Positions 50,866 through 59,447 of a stretch of DNA of 64,000 nt are shown here, piece by piece (position 1 is the stretch's first letter; each line of letters begins with the position of its first letter). Both the position numbers and the translations under genes were made by a program. This DNA comes from Ohtaekwangia sp035628875. GTDB lineage: Bacteria > Bacteroidota > Bacteroidia > Cytophagales > Cyclobacteriaceae. The notes below the pieces were generated by a model. That model ran no database searches. It was not told the origin of the DNA and worked only from the letters and a program-made list of their open reading frames with translations. Location of the stretch: the NCBI GenBank assembly GCA_035628875.1, contig DASPIZ010000110.1, positions 1 through 64,000 on the forward strand. The letters are read 5' to 3'.

Positions 50866-51975
50866 ATGCAAGAAATAAAAAAAAGAAGAATTGTCATTGC
50901 ATCTGTGCTCAAACCTGTGAATGATACGCGCATGTTTGAAAAGTTGGCGCAAAGCCTGGCAAAGAAATTCGAAACGCATGTAATTGGTTTCCCGGCTGAA
51001 TCTTCTTACGAGTTTTCTCCTGTTACTCCACACACGCTTTACCACGAAGGATTTAAACGAATGAGTCTTAAGCGGTTAGCCGCACCGTGGGTTTTCTTTC
51101 ATAACTGTTTCAAATTAAAACCCACGGATGTTATCGTCTGCACCCATGAGTTGCTCATTCCGGGAATTCTATTAAAACTGATTTTAGGATGCAGACTCCT
51201 CTACGATGTTCAGGAAAATTATTTTCGGAATATTTTGTATACAAATGCTTTTCCCTTCTGGATCAAACCTTTTGTTGCAGGATATGTAAGATTCAAGGAA
51301 TTGATTCTCTCCCCTTTCGTAAATCATTTTATCCTTGCTGAAAAAGCCTATTATAAAGAAATTCCTTTTGTACGCGCAAAATCCGTTGTAGTCGAAAACA
51401 GATACAAGGATCTTCCTGACATCCACACGGAAAAGAAAAGCCTTCAGGATGGCAATACGTATTTATTGTTTAGTGGAACGCTTGCCGAGACAACTGGCGT
51501 ATTTACGGCCATCAACCTGGCTGATCAACTTCATGAGATAGACAACACTATACGACTCACCATCATAGGTTTTGCAGCTCAACCTGCTGTGTATAACCGT
51601 ATTATTGATTCTATTCGGGATAAATCTTTCATTCGTCTCGTTGGCGGTAATCGGTTGGTCAGTCATCAAGACATCATACAGGAAATCAAAACGCATGACT
51701 TCGGAATTGTGGCTTACCCGCCAAACAAATCCACAGAGTCATCCATCCCAACAAAGCTTTTTGAATATCTCGGCAGTCAGCTCCCCATGTTACTGATTGA
51801 TCATCCGGTTTGGGAGAAATATTGTAGCCCCTTCCCCGCAGCCATTCCTTTTAGTGAAGATTTGCCCGATGCTGCAGCGCTTCTGCATCAAATGAAAACC
51901 GGTCGTTTTTACCAGCAAAACGTGGGGAATGTTTTCTGGTCAACCGAGGAACCGCGTTTATTATCCTTGTTTTGA
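50866..51975 (+). CDS. GT-B fold glycosyltransferase (GT4-like)
   Basis: 369 residues, cytoplasmic or membrane-associated. N-terminal half: VIASVLKPVNDTRMFEKLAQ, then DVIVCTHELLIPGILLKL and RLLYDVQENYFRNI, an acceptor-side Rossmann domain. C-terminal half: LLFSGTLAETTGVFTAINLA and LTIIGFAAQPAVYNRI, then DFGIVAYPPNKSTESSIPTK followed by LFEYLGSQLPML, which contains the ExxxE-like sugar-nucleotide binding region of GT4 enzymes. It probably acts in polysaccharide or lipopolysaccharide assembly; donor and acceptor unknown. It stands alone. Confidence 0.85.
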   Translation: MQEIKKRRIVIASVLKPVNDTRMFEKLAQSLAKKFETHVIGFPAESSYEFSPVTPHTLYHEGFKRMSLKRLAAPWVFFHNCFKLKPTDVIVCTHELLIPGILLKLILGCRLLYDVQENYFRNILYTNAFPFWIKPFVAGYVRFKELILSPFVNHFILAEKAYYKEIPFVRAKSVVVENRYKDLPDIHTEKKSLQDGNTYLLFSGTLAETTGVFTAINLADQLHEIDNTIRLTIIGFAAQPAVYNRIIDSIRDKSFIRLVGGNRLVSHQDIIQEIKTHDFGIVAYPPNKSTESSIPTKLFEYLGSQLPMLLIDHPVWEKYCSPFPAAIPFSEDLPDAAALLHQMKTGRFYQQNVGNVFWSTEEPRLLSLF

Positions 51976-52016
51976 CGGTCTCTTCCCCTTAAAAATTAAA
52001 CTTCCTTGATTATTTT

Positions 52017-52044
52017 TTTAGATTAGTCTAAACTTTTAATTTTG
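52017..52044 (+). promoter_or_regulatory. DtxR/MntR-type operator overlapping the promoter of the metal operon
   Basis: TTTAGATTAGTCTAAA (52017-52032) has perfect 6-bp arms and resembles DtxR-family boxes (TTAGG/TTAGA dyads). Five bases later TAATTTTG (52037-52044) matches the TAnnTTTG -7 element exactly. The operator therefore covers the spacer between -33 and -7, ideal for repression when metal is plentiful. The repressor ATG follows at 52064. Confidence 0.78.
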
Positions 52045-52063
52045 GTAATCGTAAAATTCAACT

Positions 52064-52723
52064 ATGGTACTGAGTCTCACGGAAGAAAATTACCTCAAAG
52101 CGATCCACCGGCTTTCCGACAGTGGAGCTAAATCGGTGTCAACCAACGAAATCGCCGAGTCAATGAACACCAAAGCAGCTTCCGTTACCGACATGGTGAA
52201 AAAGCTTTCGGGTAAGAATCTGATCTCGTATGAAAAATATTATGGCGTTAAAATAACCCGGCTTGGAAAAAGTGCCGCGCTCATTGTAGTACGAAAGCAC
52301 CGGCTTTGGGAAACCTTCCTGGTCGAGAAGCTGAATTTTTCGTGGGATGAGGTGCACGAAGTGGCTGAACAACTCGAACACATACAATCTCCGTTGTTGA
52401 TCGAGAAACTCGATGCCTTCCTCGGTCACCCTACTGTTGATCCTCATGGACATCCGATACCGGATAAACAGGGTAAGATCAAATCCGTGCGATGTATTCC
52501 CCTCGCCGACTTGGCTCCGAAACGCAAGACTTTTGTACGATCGGTAAACAACGGCTCTCCTTCGTTTCTGCAATACCTCAGTAAGATTGGTGTTTACATT
52601 GGCGCCTCTATCTCCATCCTGGAAAAAGTTGAATTCGATGGCTCTCTTGAAATAATGATCGATGGAAAAAAGCGTCTATTTATCTCACGTGATGCAGCTC
52701 AAAACCTGTTAGTAACCGAATGA
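52064..52723 (+). CDS. DtxR/MntR family metal-dependent repressor
   Basis: 219 residues in three parts: winged helix (about 5-65; NEIAESMNTKAASVTDMVKK is the recognition region), metal-binding/dimerisation domain (66-135), and SH3-like/FeoA-type C-terminus (about 140-219). Ligand residues of the family are visible: His79, Glu83 and His98 for the ancillary site, and Glu102, Glu105 and His106 for the primary site. Position 102 is Cys in iron-sensing DtxR and Glu in the manganese sensor MntR, so the Glu favours Mn. It heads the operon and overlaps the next gene by ATGA. A dyad operator in its promoter predicts autoregulation. Confidence 0.95.
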   Translation: MVLSLTEENYLKAIHRLSDSGAKSVSTNEIAESMNTKAASVTDMVKKLSGKNLISYEKYYGVKITRLGKSAALIVVRKHRLWETFLVEKLNFSWDEVHEVAEQLEHIQSPLLIEKLDAFLGHPTVDPHGHPIPDKQGKIKSVRCIPLADLAPKRKTFVRSVNNGSPSFLQYLSKIGVYIGASISILEKVEFDGSLEIMIDGKKRLFISRDAAQNLLVTE

Positions 52724-53676
52724 AAAAGCGCAACACCATATTCGTATTGAATGATTTCACTTTCCGGTATCTCATTGTAGTGCTTTGTCTCGTCGTGGTT
52801 CTGTGCGGCTGTTCAGGTAGGCAAAATAACGCTTCATCCGGCAAACTTCAGGTACTCACCACTACAGGCATGATTGCAGACGCTGTGCACAACATTGCGC
52901 AAGATAGAGTAACCGTACAAGCCTTGATGGGTCCAGGCGTGGATCCGCATCTTTACAAAGCCACACACGGTGATCTTGAAAAAATTACCAGCGCTGATAT
53001 CATCTTTTATAATGGACTACATCTTGAAGGAAAGATGGGCGAAGTTTTCCGCAAAGTGTCAAGAACACGACCAGTGATTGCCGTGACCTCCCGTATCGAC
53101 GAAAAACTACTTCGGGATATCCCCGGCTTTGAAGGCACACACGATCCGCACGTCTGGTTTGATGTGCAACTTTGGCAACAGGCCGTTAAAACAGTTTCAG
53201 AAACGCTTATACAACATGATTCAATCAATACTGAATTCTACAGAGAAAATACAACGCGGTATCTGAATCAGCTGGACTCGTTGCATGAAGCGGTGAAAGC
53301 GGCCATACAGGCAATCCCGCAACAACAACGTGTGCTCATTACAGCACATGATGCGTTCGGTTATTTCGGCGATGCTTATCAAATCGAAGTACGGGGACTA
53401 CAAGGCATTTCCACCGTATCGGAATTCGGACTAAAAGATGTAACCGAGCTTGTCAATTTTATTATTGCAAGAAAGATCAAAGCCATATTTGTAGAAACCT
53501 CGGTATCACACAAATCTATTGAAGCTGTATTAGAGGGCTGTCGCCAAAAAGGGTGGGATATCAATATCGGCGGGAGTTTGTTTTCCGATGCGATGGGTGA
53601 ATCTGGAACAGATGCAGGAGACTACATCGGTATGGTGAATGCGAATGTACAAACAATAACCACAGCATTGAAATGA
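52720..53676 (+). CDS. TroA-type metal ABC transporter binding protein
   Basis: Periplasmic or membrane-attached cluster A-I solute-binding protein for Mn, Fe or Zn. 318 residues; signal lipobox near VVLCGC. Ligands follow Treponema TroA: His77 (DPHLYK), His144 (DPHVWF), His210 (TAHDAFGYF) and Asp290 (LFSDAMG). The spacing 144-210 (66) and 210-290 (80) equals that of TroA's His133, His199 and Asp279. The GLQGISTVSE and GTDAGDYIGMV blocks are also TroA-like. It overlaps the repressor gene and the receptor gene by ATGA, indicating translational coupling. Confidence 0.94.
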   Translation: MKKRNTIFVLNDFTFRYLIVVLCLVVVLCGCSGRQNNASSGKLQVLTTTGMIADAVHNIAQDRVTVQALMGPGVDPHLYKATHGDLEKITSADIIFYNGLHLEGKMGEVFRKVSRTRPVIAVTSRIDEKLLRDIPGFEGTHDPHVWFDVQLWQQAVKTVSETLIQHDSINTEFYRENTTRYLNQLDSLHEAVKAAIQAIPQQQRVLITAHDAFGYFGDAYQIEVRGLQGISTVSEFGLKDVTELVNFIIARKIKAIFVETSVSHKSIEAVLEGCRQKGWDINIGGSLFSDAMGESGTDAGDYIGMVNANVQTITTALK

Positions 53677-55904
53677 AACCAACGAAGTGGCTATGGGTAA
53701 TGTGGGTTGTGCTGATTCCGAAACTCGGCCAGACACAATCAGTCCCTGTTACCGGAACCGTTCGCGATGCGGAAACCCGGATTCCATTGGCGTTTTGTAA
53801 CGTAACGGTGCCGGGAACGTCAATCGGAACGACAACGGATACTAACGGGAAATTTAATCTTACTGTTGATCGAAATGAATTTAATAGTTTGATATTTTCT
53901 TTTGTTGGTTATGTGAGTGATACACTTTCGCTGATACAAGGGAAAACAAATTATGCCGTGTCTCTAAAGCCTGATTTGAACTCGCTGCAGGAAGTGGTTG
54001 TGGTTTCGGGTACGATGAAAGAAGTGAGTAAAATGGATTCGCCTATTCCGGTTGAAATCTATACGCCTGCCCTGTTTGCAAAAAATCCAACGCCTGGTAT
54101 TTTTGAATCGTTGGGTATGATCAATGGTGTCCAGCCGCAATTGAATTGCAACGTATGTAACACCGGCGACATCCACATCAATGGCATGGAAGGGCCTTAC
54201 ACCATGATCCTTATTGACGGAATGCCGATTGTTAGCAGCCTTGCGACTGTCTACGGACTTTCAGGAATTCCCACCAGCATGGTGAAGCGCATTGAGGTGG
54301 TTAAAGGCCCAGCCTCTACGTTGTATGGCTCCGAAGCAGTGGGTGGTTTAATTAACATCATCACAAAAGACGCCGGCACAGCACCTCAATTTAAAGCAGA
54401 TGTTTCTTCGACATCTTTACAGGAATATAATGTTGATGTTTCAACGAAATGGCGGACTGGAAAATCCAGCGCTTTATTGGGTATTAATTATTTCAACTTC
54501 GGTAACAAAGTAGATATCAACGGCGATAATTTTACCGATGTAACACAACAACAACGCATCTCTGTTTTCAACAAATGGGATTTTGAGCGAACGGACAACC
54601 GACTTGCTTCCCTGGGATTTCGATATGTGTATGAAGATCGTTGGGGTGGTGAAATGCAATGGAAACGAAAACATCGCGGGAGTGATCTTGTTTACGGAGA
54701 GTCCATCTACACGAACCGCATTGAAGTGATTGGCAATTATCAGTTGCCGGTCAACGGAAAAAAAATCATTTTTGATTATTCCTACAACTATCATCTCCAG
54801 GATTCTTATTACGGCGTTACCCCCTACCTCGCCGATCAGCATGTAGCGTTTATGCAGTTGCGTTGGGATATAAAACTTGGAGTGCATGATTTATTGGTTG
54901 GTATTCCTTTTCGCTATGTATTCTACGACGATAATACCGTGGGAACAGCTCGTGCAGATCATTCGAACAAACCCATGCAAACCTATCTCCCCGGAATTTT
55001 TATACAGGATGAAATGAAGTTCAATGAACAAATTACGTTGCTTTCCGGTTTGCGTTATGATCGCCATAATCTTCATGGTAATATCCTTTCACCACGGGTG
55101 AGCTTAAAATATTCACCTGACAAGCAGAATACATTTCGTCTCAGCACCGGTAACGGATTCCGGGTTGTTAACTTGTTTACGGAAGACCACGCTGCCTTAA
55201 CCGGCGCACGTGAAGTGATCATCGAAGAAGAGCTAAAACCGGAGCAATCGTGGAATGTGAACCTGAATTATGCCGCAACACGCGCGCATAGCAGCGGTTA
55301 TATTGGATTTGATGCAAGTCTGTTTTATACCTACTTCACCAATAAGATTTTGGGAGACTTCACCACCGATCCTGATAAAATTATATACAACAACCTTAAC
55401 GGTCATGCTGTCTCGAAAGGCATGACACTCAATACCGAATTGATGTTTACCAATAGCCTGAAAATTATGAGCGGCGTCACGCTCATGGATGTATACCAGT
55501 TGGAAAGCCAGACCGGATCTGACGAAAAAGTTAAACAACAGCAGCTTTTTGCACCCCATGTCACGGGCACCTACTCCGTTAGCTATACCCTCGATCGTCA
55601 TGGTATTTCATTTGACCTAACAGGGCGGCTCAATGGTCCGATGAAGTTACCTGTAGGTGACCGATCTATCGACGATCGTCCGGACAAATCACCCTGGTTT
55701 ACTATCATCAACTTCCAGGTAACGAAAACATTTTTAAACGGATTTGAAATGTACGGTGGTATAAAGAACATCCTCAATTTTATGCCAGACGATCCGTTGC
55801 TGGGATGGGAAAATCCTTTTGGTAAAAATTTCGACACAAGTTATAACTACGCATCCGTACAGGGTATCAAAGGCTTTGCCGGCTTGCGTTATACAATACA
55901 ATGA
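53673..55904 (+). CDS. TonB-dependent receptor of the metal operon
   Basis: Outer-membrane importer, 743 residues. Signal peptide ends about QTQS; carboxypeptidase-like domain about 22-105 (VTGTVRDAETRIPLAFCNVT); plug about 115-235 with LIDGMPIVSSLATVYGLSG and VKGPASTLYGSEAVGGLINI; then a barrel to the C-terminus. The plug has a Cys159-Asn-Val-Cys162 pair in NCNVCNTGDIHINGMEG, a plausible metal or metal-chelate contact. Its place between binding-protein and ATPase genes, with ATGA overlaps on both sides, ties it to transition-metal uptake rather than glycans. The free ion or metallophore substrate is not known. Confidence 0.93.
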   Translation: MKPTKWLWVMWVVLIPKLGQTQSVPVTGTVRDAETRIPLAFCNVTVPGTSIGTTTDTNGKFNLTVDRNEFNSLIFSFVGYVSDTLSLIQGKTNYAVSLKPDLNSLQEVVVVSGTMKEVSKMDSPIPVEIYTPALFAKNPTPGIFESLGMINGVQPQLNCNVCNTGDIHINGMEGPYTMILIDGMPIVSSLATVYGLSGIPTSMVKRIEVVKGPASTLYGSEAVGGLINIITKDAGTAPQFKADVSSTSLQEYNVDVSTKWRTGKSSALLGINYFNFGNKVDINGDNFTDVTQQQRISVFNKWDFERTDNRLASLGFRYVYEDRWGGEMQWKRKHRGSDLVYGESIYTNRIEVIGNYQLPVNGKKIIFDYSYNYHLQDSYYGVTPYLADQHVAFMQLRWDIKLGVHDLLVGIPFRYVFYDDNTVGTARADHSNKPMQTYLPGIFIQDEMKFNEQITLLSGLRYDRHNLHGNILSPRVSLKYSPDKQNTFRLSTGNGFRVVNLFTEDHAALTGAREVIIEEELKPEQSWNVNLNYAATRAHSSGYIGFDASLFYTYFTNKILGDFTTDPDKIIYNNLNGHAVSKGMTLNTELMFTNSLKIMSGVTLMDVYQLESQTGSDEKVKQQQLFAPHVTGTYSVSYTLDRHGISFDLTGRLNGPMKLPVGDRSIDDRPDKSPWFTIINFQVTKTFLNGFEMYGGIKNILNFMPDDPLLGWENPFGKNFDTSYNYASVQGIKGFAGLRYTIQ

Positions 55905-56719
55905 TTATGGATAACGAAAAGAAAATCCGACCTGCCCTTGAAGTACATGATCTGACCGTCGCGTTTGATCGTAAACCAGTGCTTTGGAATATTGACCTCG
56001 CGATACCTCAAGGAAAACTTGTTGGGATTATTGGTCCCAATGGCGCAGGCAAGTCAACCTTGATTAAGTCTGTAATGGGTTTACTCCCACTCAGCAGTGG
56101 TTACATCAAATTGTTTGATCGTAATCTCAATGACGTTAGGAACAGGATCAGTTATGTTCCACAGCGTGAATCGGTCGATTGGGATTTCCCGGCATCTGTG
56201 CTTGATGTTGTACTGATGGGGCGTTATGGTAAACTTGGATTATTTAAACGTCCGCGTAAAGCAGATCGCGACGTGGCCATGGATTGCTTGCGGAAAATGG
56301 GACTTGAATCCTTTATGAATCGACAGATCTCACAACTGAGTGGTGGACAACAACAGCGCACTTTTCTGGCCCGTGCCCTGGCGCAGCAGGCGGATCTTTA
56401 TTTTATGGATGAGCCATTCGCTGGTGTTGATGCGGCTACGGAAAAAACAATCATTCAATTGCTTCGCGACATGACCAACGCCAACAAAACTGTGGTGGTT
56501 GTGCATCACGATCTTCAATCCGTAACGGAATATTTTGATTGGGTGATTATGCTGAACACAAGACTGATCGCCTATGGTCCTACGGAAGCCACATTCACCC
56601 AGGAGAATTTGCAGGAAGCATACGGTGGAAAGCTGACGTTGCTTTCCGACGTCGGAGATTTGATTCGCCGTGAACGTTTTCCAAACCGCGAACAGCCTTC
56701 AAAACAGCAAATGCCATGA
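55901..56719 (+). CDS. Metal ABC transporter ATP-binding protein
   Basis: 272-residue cytoplasmic ATPase of the Mn/Zn/Fe importer family (TroB/MntA/ZnuC-like). Walker A is GPNGAGKST, the Q-loop lies in SYVPQRESVDWDFP (the SVDWxFP tract is typical of this family), the ABC signature is LSGGQQQR, Walker B is LYFMDEPFAGVD, and the switch His is in VVVHHDLQSV. It overlaps both neighbouring genes by ATGA. Confidence 0.96.
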   Translation: MIMDNEKKIRPALEVHDLTVAFDRKPVLWNIDLAIPQGKLVGIIGPNGAGKSTLIKSVMGLLPLSSGYIKLFDRNLNDVRNRISYVPQRESVDWDFPASVLDVVLMGRYGKLGLFKRPRKADRDVAMDCLRKMGLESFMNRQISQLSGGQQQRTFLARALAQQADLYFMDEPFAGVDAATEKTIIQLLRDMTNANKTVVVVHHDLQSVTEYFDWVIMLNTRLIAYGPTEATFTQENLQEAYGGKLTLLSDVGDLIRRERFPNREQPSKQQMP

Positions 56720-58044
56720 ACTCATTTTACGAATTCTTTTCATTTGCCGATCCCAACATCCGATTTGTAGTAATCGGCGCCATGCTACTCACCGCAAGTT
56801 CTGCGATTGTAGGTTCGTTTACATTCCTGAATAAAAAATCATTGATTGGTGACGCCATTGCGCACGCGGTATTGCCGGGAATATGCTTGGGATTTATATT
56901 GTCGGGAACAAAAAATCCAGTCTTTCTCATTGGCGGCGCTTTCCTTACGGGATGGATATCGCTTATGGCTGTTGATTTTATTACGACACGAACACGCATT
57001 AAAGAAGATTCTGCCATCGGACTCATACTTTCGGTTTTCTTTGGCATTGGGATCTTTATGTTAACCATCATTCAGAAAAGCGGCAACGCAGCGCAAAGTG
57101 GTCTTGACAATTTTCTTTTCGGAAAAGCAGCAGCTCTGGTTGGCGGTGATCTGTATGTATTTGGATCGGTCGCGATTTTGCTATTGGTTGGCGTCTACTT
57201 GCTGTTTAAAGAATTCACCTTACTCGCGTTCGACAAAAACTTTGCGCTATCGCTTGGGCTACCGGTCAAAAAGATTGAATTGGTGCTTACTTCCCTCATT
57301 GTGCTTGCCGTCGTTATCGGGATTCAGGCCGTGGGTGTCGTACTCATGGCAGCGATCCTCATCACACCTGCAGCTGCAGCCAGGTTCTGGACCGATAACA
57401 TTAAACGTATGATTTTACTGGCCAGTATTTTTGGTGCACTAAGTGGCGTTGCCGGAGCTTACATTTCTTTTACTGCTCCCGCGATGCCTACCGGCCCCTG
57501 GATCGTTATCGTGATCTCTACCATTGCCATGATCTCGTTTTTCTTTGCGCCCAGCCGTGGCGTTGTAAGTCGACTCATCAGGCAATCTGCAATACGCAAA
57601 ACAATTAACGATGAAAACGTACTAAAAACCTTGTATCAACTCGGTGAAGACAATAAAGACTTTCTTGTGAAGCGCCATCCACTCGAAATTCTGCGACGAA
57701 GGAAAATGCCACCGAAACGATTGAATAAAATTTTGAACAGGCTTCAGCAACAGGGATACCTGGAACGTTCGGATGCTTTTTCTGAACTAACGGAGGAAGG
57801 AAAGACCAGGGCACGCCGTGTTGTAAAGATTCACCGGTTGTGGGAATTGTATCTTACCACGAAGTTGAATATCGCTCCGGATCACGTGCATGATGATGCT
57901 GATACGATAGAACACTTACTTACGCCCGAGCTCGAAGCTGAATTGGAACGTGTGCTTGACTTTCCTAAAGTGGATCCGCATAAGTCGGAAATTCCGTATG
58001 ATGATTTGAGGAACGAGGAACGAAATACGAAGTACGAGGTATGA
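56716..58044 (+). CDS. Metal ABC permease fused to a DtxR-like sensor domain
   Basis: 442 residues. Residues 1-290 are an ABC-3 family metal permease with about eight helices and the motifs GDAIAHAVLPGICLGF and GVVLMAAILITPAAAA. Residues about 296-440 are a cytoplasmic DtxR-like winged helix (PPKRLNKILNRLQQQGYLER) plus dimerisation domain. The latter keeps His373, Glu377 and His392, and Asp396, Glu399 and His400, matching the sensor ligands of the stand-alone repressor, with Asp at the Cys/Glu position. Chlamydia YtgCR has the same fusion and releases its repressor by cleavage. The last about 12 codons are built of heptad repeats. Confidence 0.93.
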   Translation: MNSFYEFFSFADPNIRFVVIGAMLLTASSAIVGSFTFLNKKSLIGDAIAHAVLPGICLGFILSGTKNPVFLIGGAFLTGWISLMAVDFITTRTRIKEDSAIGLILSVFFGIGIFMLTIIQKSGNAAQSGLDNFLFGKAAALVGGDLYVFGSVAILLLVGVYLLFKEFTLLAFDKNFALSLGLPVKKIELVLTSLIVLAVVIGIQAVGVVLMAAILITPAAAARFWTDNIKRMILLASIFGALSGVAGAYISFTAPAMPTGPWIVIVISTIAMISFFFAPSRGVVSRLIRQSAIRKTINDENVLKTLYQLGEDNKDFLVKRHPLEILRRRKMPPKRLNKILNRLQQQGYLERSDAFSELTEEGKTRARRVVKIHRLWELYLTTKLNIAPDHVHDDADTIEHLLTPELEAELERVLDFPKVDPHKSEIPYDDLRNEERNTKYEV

Positions 58045-58136
58045 TGGACGAGGTACGCGTATTGGGCATTCGGTATTTGGGAATTAGGAATTAGGTATTG
58101 GGTATTAGGTATTAGGAATTAGGTATTGGGTATGGA
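58005..58136 (+). repeat. Eighteen-unit heptad block inside the metal operon
   Basis: Uninterrupted 7-bp units: GAGGAAC GAGGAAC GAAATAC GAAGTAC GAGGTAT, then GATGGAC, GAGGTAC, GCGTATT, followed by AGGAATT AGGTATT GGGTATT AGGTATT-type units. It covers the 3' end of the fused permease gene and most of the 163-bp gap before the next permease gene. The first type (ACGAGGT) gives way to the second (AGGTATT). Confidence 0.82.
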
Positions 58137-58207
58137 TGTTGTGTTCGGAATACGAATGTGAAATACAAGATGAAATTTTGGGTGAGGTTTAAATAATTTT
58201 TGGTGAT

Positions 58208-59077
58208 ATGAGTACGAATGATGTTTACATTCTTCTTACAGCTTGTCTTGTTTCGGTGAGTTGTGCGTTGTTGGGATGTTTTTTGATTCTGAGAAAAATG
58301 GCGATGGTGGGTGATGCTATATCGCATGCTGTTTTGCCTGGCATCGTTATCGCTTTTCTCCTATCGGGATCGCGTGACTCGGTCACTATGTTGATCGGCG
58401 CGGGATTAATCGGAATTCTTACGACATTCCTGATCGAATTTTTTCATACAAAAGCAAAATTACAAACCGATGCCTCTATTGGCGTTACGTTTACCTGGCT
58501 ATTCGCGATTGGCGTTGTGTTGATTTCCATGTTCGCCGGAAAAGTTGACCTTGACCAGGATTGTGTATTGTATGGGGAGATCGCCTATGTACCGCTTGAC
58601 ATCATCATCACGGCTGATGGTACAAACTTAGGTCCCAGGGCAATTTACATCATGGGCAGCATCCTTCTTCTTGTCATTGCGTTTATCACCTTTGGTTACA
58701 AGGAACTATTCCTTACCACCTTTGATGCCGGATATGCACGCGCCATTGGTATTTCCACTGCCCTGTGGCATTACTTATTGATGGGTGCTGTTTCGGCAAC
58801 AACAGTAGCTTCATTTGAATCCGTCGGTGCAATCCTCGTCGTAGCCTTGCTCATTGCTCCTGCAGCAACAGCATACTTAATCACAGATGATCTCAAAATC
58901 ATGTTACTGCTTTCGAGCCTGGTCGGAATCATCGCATCTATCTCCGGCTATTACGTTGCAGTCTGGCTCGACGGCTCTATCGCTGGCGCCATTGCGATGA
59001 TGTGTGGTGTACTCTTCTCCCTTGTACTTTTCCTTTCACCAACCCATGGCATTGTTAGGTTTAAGGTTCAAGGTTAA
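58208..59077 (+). CDS. Second metal ABC transporter permease
   Basis: 289-residue inner-membrane ABC-3 family permease, about eight to nine helices. Family motifs are MVGDAISHAVLPGIVIAF and the ILVVALLIAPAATAYL helix near residue 220. It would pair with the fused permease as a heterodimer (as TroC/TroD) around the ATPase dimer. It is separated from the fused gene by 163 bp of heptad repeat, so coupling is looser here. The final residues FKVQG are encoded in a TTCAAGG-type repeat that continues past the stop. Confidence 0.94.
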   Translation: MSTNDVYILLTACLVSVSCALLGCFLILRKMAMVGDAISHAVLPGIVIAFLLSGSRDSVTMLIGAGLIGILTTFLIEFFHTKAKLQTDASIGVTFTWLFAIGVVLISMFAGKVDLDQDCVLYGEIAYVPLDIIITADGTNLGPRAIYIMGSILLLVIAFITFGYKELFLTTFDAGYARAIGISTALWHYLLMGAVSATTVASFESVGAILVVALLIAPAATAYLITDDLKIMLLLSSLVGIIASISGYYVAVWLDGSIAGAIAMMCGVLFSLVLFLSPTHGIVRFKVQG

Positions 59078-59146
59078 AAGTTCAAAGTTGGTTTCCTTTC
59101 CCACTGAGACCATCATCCTGAATTGGCGTTAATCCTCCCGCTATGC

Positions 59147-59404
59147 CCGTCATCCTGAATGGCGTTTGCGTCAGCAAAGCGCACAATGAAGGATCCCCCG
59201 GAAGAGAGTAGCAATGCCTCGTTATCGCACGCGCACTCGCGATGCTATCGTAAAACATGACAGGTCTGTAAAACCCTCCCCCTATAACCGTCATCCTGAA
59301 TTGCGTTTGCGTCAGCAAATGCACAATGAAGGATCCCCCGGAAGAGCAGTAGTAGTGCGTCGTTATCGCACGCGCATTCGCGTTGCTATCTTAAAACGTG
59401 ACAG
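59147..59404 (+). repeat. Two direct 117-bp repeat units
   Basis: Units 59147-59263 and 59288-59404 are both 117 bp, 141 bp apart, and share CCGTCATCCTGAAT, GCGTTTGCGTCAGCAAA, CACAATGAAGGATCCCCCGG, TCGTTATCGCACGCGCA and a TAAAAC.TGACAG end. CCGTCATCCTGAAT...GAAGGATC units are seen dispersed in many Bacteroidota genomes. Confidence 0.82.
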
Positions 59405-59447
59405 CTTGCTCAGTGCGATTTGTTCCCGGTATCGTGATTTTGGTTTT

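Noticed and set aside
58005..58136. Tandem repeats as a possible CRISPR array
   Set aside because: Units are 7 bp without spacers, and no cas genes are present anywhere in the window.
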